DNA of 10,210 nucleotides. Source: Candidatus Gastranaerophilales bacterium (GTDB lineage: Bacteria; Cyanobacteriota; Vampirovibrionia; Gastranaerophilales; Gastranaerophilaceae). The number at the start of each line of letters is the position of its first letter. Position 1 is the first letter of the stretch. The DNA lies in NCBI GenBank assembly GCA_910587245.1, contig CAJULX010000045.1:1-10210 (forward strand), read 5' to 3'. The position numbers and the translations under genes were made by a program. The notes below the pieces were generated by a model. It was not told the DNA's origin, ran no database searches, and worked only from the letters and a program-made list of their open reading frames with translations. Positions 6,579-10,210 of the stretch are shown piece by piece.

Positions 6579-7958
6579 ATGGATTTAGTAACAAATAAAA
6601 CCATAGATAAATTGAAATATGATCTTGTAAGAAGCAATATCATAACCTTTGAAGATATTGAAAAAGCGCAGGAAGTTGCAAACGTACAGAATATCAATCT
6701 CGGGCAGGTTTTAATAAATAAAAAATTAATAACCGAACATGATTTATTAAAATTTCTGGAAGAAAAACTGCATATCCCTTCTGTTGATTTGGAAGACTAT
6801 GAAATTGATAAAAAATGCCTGAATTTTATAAGCTATAACGAAGCTGCAACCTATAAAATCCTTCCTCTGTTTGAAATTGAGGATATTTTAACAATAGCAA
6901 TGGCGGACCCTCTTGATTTATTTGCAATAGATAAAATCATTGAACGCACAAATAAAACCATAGAGCCTGTTTTAGGCACGGAAAAAAGCATATTAAAAAA
7001 AATAAACGAATACTATGAGCTTTCAGGCAAAGTGCAGGATATTGAAACAAAAACAGACCCCGATTTTAAATGGCAGGATGAGCTTCATAACGATGAACCC
7101 GATGAAGAACATCTGCAAAATTTATTCAGAGCAATTTTAAAGCATGCAATTAAAGATGAAGCACATCAATTATATTTTGAACACAATGAAGAAGGATTGT
7201 CCGTTAATTTTAAAAAGAAAGGCGAAATTTATACAACAGGAACGATTCCATCGCTTCTTATAAATCCTTTTATACGAATGATAAAAACTCTCTGTGCGCT
7301 TGACCCCACTGTATCCGAGGTGCCGCAATCGGGTAAATTGAATTTCAATGTTGATTCAATAGCCCTCACCGCAAGCATTTCAGCCTTTCCTACCATTAAC
7401 GGCGAAAGAATAGTTTTAAAAATTTATCATCCGCCGAAAAAAATCGAAGAATTAATTCCTGATGAAGAAAAAATAAATACGTTAAAATCCATTTTAAATA
7501 CACCCGGAATAATTCTTGTATCAGGCGGTGCATTAAGCGGCAAAACCCATTTTGTGTATTCGATTTTAAATGATTTAACGCCGAAAAATACAATCGCAAT
7601 GACCCTTGAATCCGTTGCAAAGTATAAGCTGAAAAATACGCTCCAGTGCGAATTAAATGAAAGCGTCGGCTTTAATATGGACAAAGCAATGAGATTTATT
7701 GAGTTTCAATCTCCCGATATCATTTACTTTGAAGGCATTGCAACAAAAGAAGGTCTGGATTTTTTAACCTCTTTAAGCCTTAAGGATAAAACCCTCATAA
7801 CCGAATTTCTTGCGGATAATATGGAAGATTTAAGGCGCAGGTTTGACCGTTCCGAATTTTCAATGTTTAAATCTCAAATCACCTGTCTTGTGTTTATTCA
7901 CAATCAAAACAGTATTGAAATTTTCGATAAATCCGCCCTTGAAAAATATCTGCTGTAA
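6579..7958 (+). CDS. Degenerate GspE/PilB-like type II secretion/type IV pilus ATPase
   Basis: The 459-residue protein has the order of a GspE/PilB assembly ATPase. An MshEN-like N-terminal domain (about 20-145, LGQVLINKKLITEHDLLKFL at 41-60) is a fold that in some relatives binds cyclic di-GMP. It is followed by an N2-type domain with INGERIVLKIY (273-283, compare the NGE..V.R motif) and a RecA-like domain. Walker A is intact (GGALSGKT, 316-323). The other motifs have decayed: the Asp box is MTLESVAKY, the Walker B region is SPDIIYFEGIATKEG (378-392) with an acidic residue kept but not the usual GEIRD, the His box is LKDKTLITEFLADN (401-414) without histidines, and the zinc-binding CxxC pairs are absent. 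It may bind ATP but hydrolyse it poorly, or be a regulatory paralogue. AAGG lies 10 bases before the ATG. Confidence 0.8.
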   Translation: MDLVTNKTIDKLKYDLVRSNIITFEDIEKAQEVANVQNINLGQVLINKKLITEHDLLKFLEEKLHIPSVDLEDYEIDKKCLNFISYNEAATYKILPLFEIEDILTIAMADPLDLFAIDKIIERTNKTIEPVLGTEKSILKKINEYYELSGKVQDIETKTDPDFKWQDELHNDEPDEEHLQNLFRAILKHAIKDEAHQLYFEHNEEGLSVNFKKKGEIYTTGTIPSLLINPFIRMIKTLCALDPTVSEVPQSGKLNFNVDSIALTASISAFPTINGERIVLKIYHPPKKIEELIPDEEKINTLKSILNTPGIILVSGGALSGKTHFVYSILNDLTPKNTIAMTLESVAKYKLKNTLQCELNESVGFNMDKAMRFIEFQSPDIIYFEGIATKEGLDFLTSLSLKDKTLITEFLADNMEDLRRRFDRSEFSMFKSQITCLVFIHNQNSIEIFDKSALEKYLL

Positions 7959-7967
7959 AATTTCAGG

Positions 7968-8279
7968 TTACATCAAATCAATCATTCTGCTTATTCTTAA
8001 CAATTTTTCAAGCTCGCAGGCATCAAGCTTATGATTAATTATTTTTTTAATGCTGTCCGTATTATCCTGCGATTGAGGCAATAAGAGCTCTACAGGCGAT
8101 ATATTAAATTCGCTGCAAATTTTATCTATCGTATCCCCTGTGGGCAGATACTTGTTGTGTTCTATATTTCGATACCCCTGAACACTCATGTTTATTTTTT
8201 CCGCAAATTGTTCCTGCGTAAGCTGACAGTTTGCTCTTAATCTTTTTATTCCGCCTGTAATTAATTTTTGATAGCACAT
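7968..8279 (-). CDS. XRE-family helix-turn-helix transcriptional regulator
   Basis: The 103-residue protein is a small cytosolic DNA-binding regulator. Residues 11-65 form a Cro/C1-type helix-turn-helix: IKRLRANCQLTQEQFAEKI, then the recognition segment MSVQGYRNIEHNKYLPTGDT and a closing helix IDKICSEFNISPVELL. The remaining 38 residues are charged and helical and probably dimerise. I chose the ATG at 8279; the frame is open to a TTG at 8330, but those 17 residues (with CKKISIYIN) lie before the domain and have no ribosome binding site. The gene faces the ATPase gene with 9 bp between their stops. It is divergent from the glycine-rich prepilin, and a perfect palindrome sits over that promoter, so it most likely represses the prepilin and perhaps itself. 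The target is inferred. Confidence 0.88.
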   Translation of the reverse strand: MCYQKLITGGIKRLRANCQLTQEQFAEKINMSVQGYRNIEHNKYLPTGDTIDKICSEFNISPVELLLPQSQDNTDSIKKIINHKLDACELEKLLRISRMIDLM

Positions 8280-8286
8280 ATTAATA

Positions 8287-8292
8287 TATATA
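8287..8292 (-). promoter_or_regulatory. Possible -10 of the XRE regulator
   Basis: TATATA on the minus strand (8292-8287) ends seven bases before the ATG at 8279, and no Shine-Dalgarno is visible there, so the transcript may be leaderless. The stretch is generally AT-rich, no good -35 was found, and a chance match is quite possible. Confidence 0.22.
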
Positions 8293-8323
8293 CTTATTTT
8301 TTTGCAAAATTTAACTAACCATG

Positions 8324-8353
8324 TAGACAACTTTGTACTATATATGATATAGT
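8324..8353 (+). promoter_or_regulatory. Promoter of the glycine-rich prepilin
   Basis: TAGACA (8324-8329, five of six matches to the -35 consensus) and TATAGT (8348-8353, five of six matches to the -10) are 18 bp apart, with an extended -10 TG at 8345-8346. Transcription should start near 8360, leaving a leader of about 20 bases that includes the Shine-Dalgarno. The -10 lies inside the palindrome at 8336-8354. Confidence 0.6.
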
Positions 8354-8354
8354 A
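8336..8354. promoter_or_regulatory. Candidate operator palindrome for the XRE regulator
   Basis: TACTATAT (8336-8343) and ATATAGTA (8347-8354) are perfect reverse complements around ATG (8344-8346). The 19-bp site covers the prepilin -10 and the end of its spacer, so a dimer bound here would block RNA polymerase. It lies 57 bp upstream of the XRE start codon, in the usual place for a divergent Cro/C1-type operator. Only this one copy is seen in the window. Confidence 0.55.
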
Positions 8355-8368
8355 TGTACGAAATTAAT

Positions 8369-8373
8369 AGGAG
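8369..8373 (+). promoter_or_regulatory. Shine-Dalgarno of the prepilin gene
   Basis: AGGAG at 8369-8373 lies eight bases before the ATG at 8382. It is the strongest ribosome binding site in the window, in contrast to rsmA and the ligase, which show none. Confidence 0.7.
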
Positions 8374-8381
8374 TAGTTAAA

Positions 8382-10210
8382 ATGCAAAAAATAAAATACA
8401 AATTACGGTTTAAACCCGCTTTCTCGCTTGTTGAGATGCTCATGGCTTTGCTTGTCGCATCATTATTGCTTGCAGCACTTGCCCCTGTCATGACAAGAAA
8501 AATGAATGAGCATGTAACCGTAAGCGGTACGGGAAACGGTACAAAATCAGATTATTCAAGAATATTTTATGAAGATTTTGAATGGAATGTACCATCGGGC
8601 GTTAATATTATAAAAGTAACAAGCGTGGGCGGCGGAGGAGCAGGAGGCGGAGCAACATACGGCTATAAAGAAGTAACCGCATCCGAATCAAACTGGACAG
8701 TCCCCGAAGGTGTTACCAAACTCCGCGTCTTCTTAATCGGCGGTGGCGGCGGAGGAGCATCAGCCGGCAGCGGCAACGGGATTGCATATGCTGATATAGA
8801 AGCAGCAGGCAATACAAGCGATAAAGTAGTTATAAATAAAACACAAACTTTAAATCTTACAACCGGTGCCAAACAAAAAATTCCGGAGCTTGATATCAGA
8901 TGTAAAAATTCAAAAGTCGAAAAATGGACACTGGTTTCAAATAATGAAATCAAAATTACCCCTAATACTCCAATGGCAAAAATAAACGCATATGGCGGCG
9001 GTGGAGGTGGCGGAGGCGCAAGGGGAACAAATAATCCATGCGGCGGTGGCGGCGGTGGAGGTGGATATATAGAAAACGCGCCTTTGATTGGAGTAAGTTC
9101 GATTAATATTAAAATAGGTGCAGGAGGTAGCGGAGGTTCAGCTGGTAATGGCGGTACAGGAGGCGGCGCCACCATAGTAAACACGGCGGACAATAGCATA
9201 TTATTGGTAGCTGCAGGCGGCGGCGGGGGAGGGGGAGATGTTGGCTATAGTAACGGCTCAAGAGGCAACGGAGGTGCAGGCGGTGCAGGATACGCTGCCG
9301 GCAGTGGTGCAAGCGGCGGTAATGGAGGAAAGGGCGGTGCAGGATATACTAATATCGGCGGAATAACAGGCATAGCAGGGAGCAATAGTAAGTGCTTTTC
9401 CGGCGGTGCTACAGGAAGCTATAACGGTTCTGGCGGCGGGGGAGGAGGTGCCGGCGGAGATGGCTGTACTTTTGGTTTAGGAGGTGGAGGCGGTGGTGCA
9501 GGAGGAACATTTACTTCCTATAAAAGCAATCTGGGTATTTATGGACGCGGTACAAGCGGCAACGGCAGAACAGGAGGTCAAAATAACAGCGGCTATGGTA
9601 ATGGCGGAAACGGTATTTGCAGCAGCGGGGGTAATGGCAGCAGTGGCGGAGCAGGCTCGGTAACCGTAAATTATGGAGGAGAAAAACTTGCAAAATTTTT
9701 ACAATGTGCATATGTACTCCCGACAAACTCCGGTGCAGGCGGAGGCTCAGGACAGATATGGATAGGGGAGTTAACTGTAACACCCGGTCAAAAGCTTAAC
9801 TTTAATATAGGGATTGGGGGAAGTAAGACAACAAGTTACGGAAGTAACGGTAATAACGGAGGTAATACATCAATAACAAATACAAGCGGTACTACATTAA
9901 TATCTGTATCAGGGGGTAAGGGAGGAAGATATGAAAGTGATGAAACATATATAAATAATAGTTACGGTATAGGGGGAGGAATAAAGACAAGTAATGTAGA
10001 TAGTAGTTTTGCTAAATATGTAAACTGGAAAAAAACCAACTTCCATCAAGGAGGAGAAAACGGAGGAGTTGGTAAAACACCAGCTCAAGGAGCAGGGGGC
10101 GGTAAAGGAGGACAGCTCTATGATCTGAACGGAATATTATTAAAAGGAGGAAATGAATCAGGAGCACAGACTGATGGATATGATGCACCCAATACAAGTT
10201 ATGGAGCAGG
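8382..10210 (+). CDS. Glycine-rich prepilin-type surface protein (3' end outside window)
   Basis: The frame stays open for 609 codons to the right edge, so the gene is partial at its 3' end. The N-terminus is a class III prepilin leader: a basic 13-residue stretch (K3, K5, K7, R9, K11), then A13|F14 with FSLVEM giving the conserved Glu at +5 (E18), and a hydrophobic helix to about residue 37. Position -1 is Ala instead of the usual Gly. A pilin-type peptidase should cleave it and export it through the type IV pilus/type II-like pathway. The rest resembles phage-fibre-type Gly-rich domains: modules W-x-VP-x-GV-x-x-(I/L)-x-V ending in glycine runs (68-90, 105-126), and TPGQ-x-L-x-F-x-IG-x-GG modules (466-480, with a relative at 239-252). 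Glycine runs reach eight. Ordinary pilins are 120-200 residues. Probably a surface adhesin or minor pilin; the ligand is unknown. Confidence 0.88.
   Translation, partial: MQKIKYKLRFKPAFSLVEMLMALLVASLLLAALAPVMTRKMNEHVTVSGTGNGTKSDYSRIFYEDFEWNVPSGVNIIKVTSVGGGGAGGGATYGYKEVTASESNWTVPEGVTKLRVFLIGGGGGGASAGSGNGIAYADIEAAGNTSDKVVINKTQTLNLTTGAKQKIPELDIRCKNSKVEKWTLVSNNEIKITPNTPMAKINAYGGGGGGGGARGTNNPCGGGGGGGGYIENAPLIGVSSINIKIGAGGSGGSAGNGGTGGGATIVNTADNSILLVAAGGGGGGGDVGYSNGSRGNGGAGGAGYAAGSGASGGNGGKGGAGYTNIGGITGIAGSNSKCFSGGATGSYNGSGGGGGGAGGDGCTFGLGGGGGGAGGTFTSYKSNLGIYGRGTSGNGRTGGQNNSGYGNGGNGICSSGGNGSSGGAGSVTVNYGGEKLAKFLQCAYVLPTNSGAGGGSGQIWIGELTVTPGQKLNFNIGIGGSKTTSYGSNGNNGGNTSITNTSGTTLISVSGGKGGRYESDETYINNSYGIGGGIKTSNVDSSFAKYVNWKKTNFHQGGENGGVGKTPAQGAGGGKGGQLYDLNGILLKGGNESGAQTDGYDAPNTSYGA
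8627..9665 (+). repeat. Glycine-codon-rich low-complexity tract inside the prepilin gene
   Basis: Runs of GGC, GGT and GGA codons recur through this part of the gene, with glycine runs at residues 83-86, 120-125, 205-212, 221-228, 279-285, 351-356 and 367-372. The repetition makes the DNA locally GC-rich in a low-GC genome and prone to slippage and recombination. On the opposite strand it creates false proline-rich open frames that should not be annotated. Confidence 0.7.

Noticed and set aside
8280..8330. TTG start at 8330 for the XRE regulator
   Set aside because: It adds 17 residues outside the helix-turn-helix domain, has no ribosome binding site, and would overlap the prepilin -35 region.
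8663..9199. Minus-strand proline-rich open frame (PPPPPP runs) and other minus-strand frames at 9109-10197
   Set aside because: They are antisense shadows of the glycine codons in the prepilin gene, with no ribosome binding site and implausible composition.
8627..9665. CRISPR-like or tandem DNA repeat array in the glycine-rich gene
   Set aside because: No fixed repeat length or spacers; the repetition comes from glycine codons in one continuous reading frame.

Overview
The window is low-GC, densely packed bacterial DNA. The pairing of rsmA with ispE, the low GC, and a pilin leader of the type FSLVEM…LAALAPVMTRK at the head of a very glycine-rich protein suggest a gut-type member of Candidatus Gastranaerophilales/Vampirovibrionia, the non-photosynthetic relatives of cyanobacteria. 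This assignment is inferred from gene style and order, not from a marker-gene comparison. No mobile element, rRNA gene, convincing tRNA or CRISPR array was seen.

Layout. Positions 1-313 hold no gene I can support, only a promoter-like site firing leftward and a small palindrome. Positions 314-2580 (minus strand) are a two-gene operon with a 4-base overlap: rsmA, fused to an extra C-terminal domain of about 170 residues, then ispE. A divergent intergenic region (2581-2723) with an interrupted inverted repeat separates it from a plant/proteobacterial-type glutamate-cysteine ligase (2724-4076). Next comes a three-gene plus-strand operon (4161-7958): a hybrid sensor histidine kinase with a pseudo-receiver, a CheY-like response regulator, and a degenerate GspE/PilB-type ATPase. 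A small XRE-family repressor (7968-8279, minus) points toward the operon's end. Divergent from it, a large glycine-rich prepilin (8382 to beyond the right edge, over 609 codons) begins behind a promoter that overlaps a perfect palindrome.

How the genes may work together. ispE (isoprenoid precursors), rsmA (16S rRNA dimethylation) and the ligase (gamma-glutamylcysteine) are housekeeping genes. The right half looks like a surface or pilus module: two-component signalling is co-transcribed with a type IV pilus/type II secretion-like ATPase, next to a pilin-leader surface protein whose promoter is probably controlled by the divergent repressor. The functional link between kinase, ATPase and prepilin is inferred from adjacency only.

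Most notable points: the RsmA fusion to a domain resembling phage polyvalent-protein (LPD3/PBECR-like) domains; the glycine-rich giant prepilin and its operator; the degenerate ATPase in a signalling operon; and an 11-bp stem with the Shine-Dalgarno in its loop at the kinase start codon.
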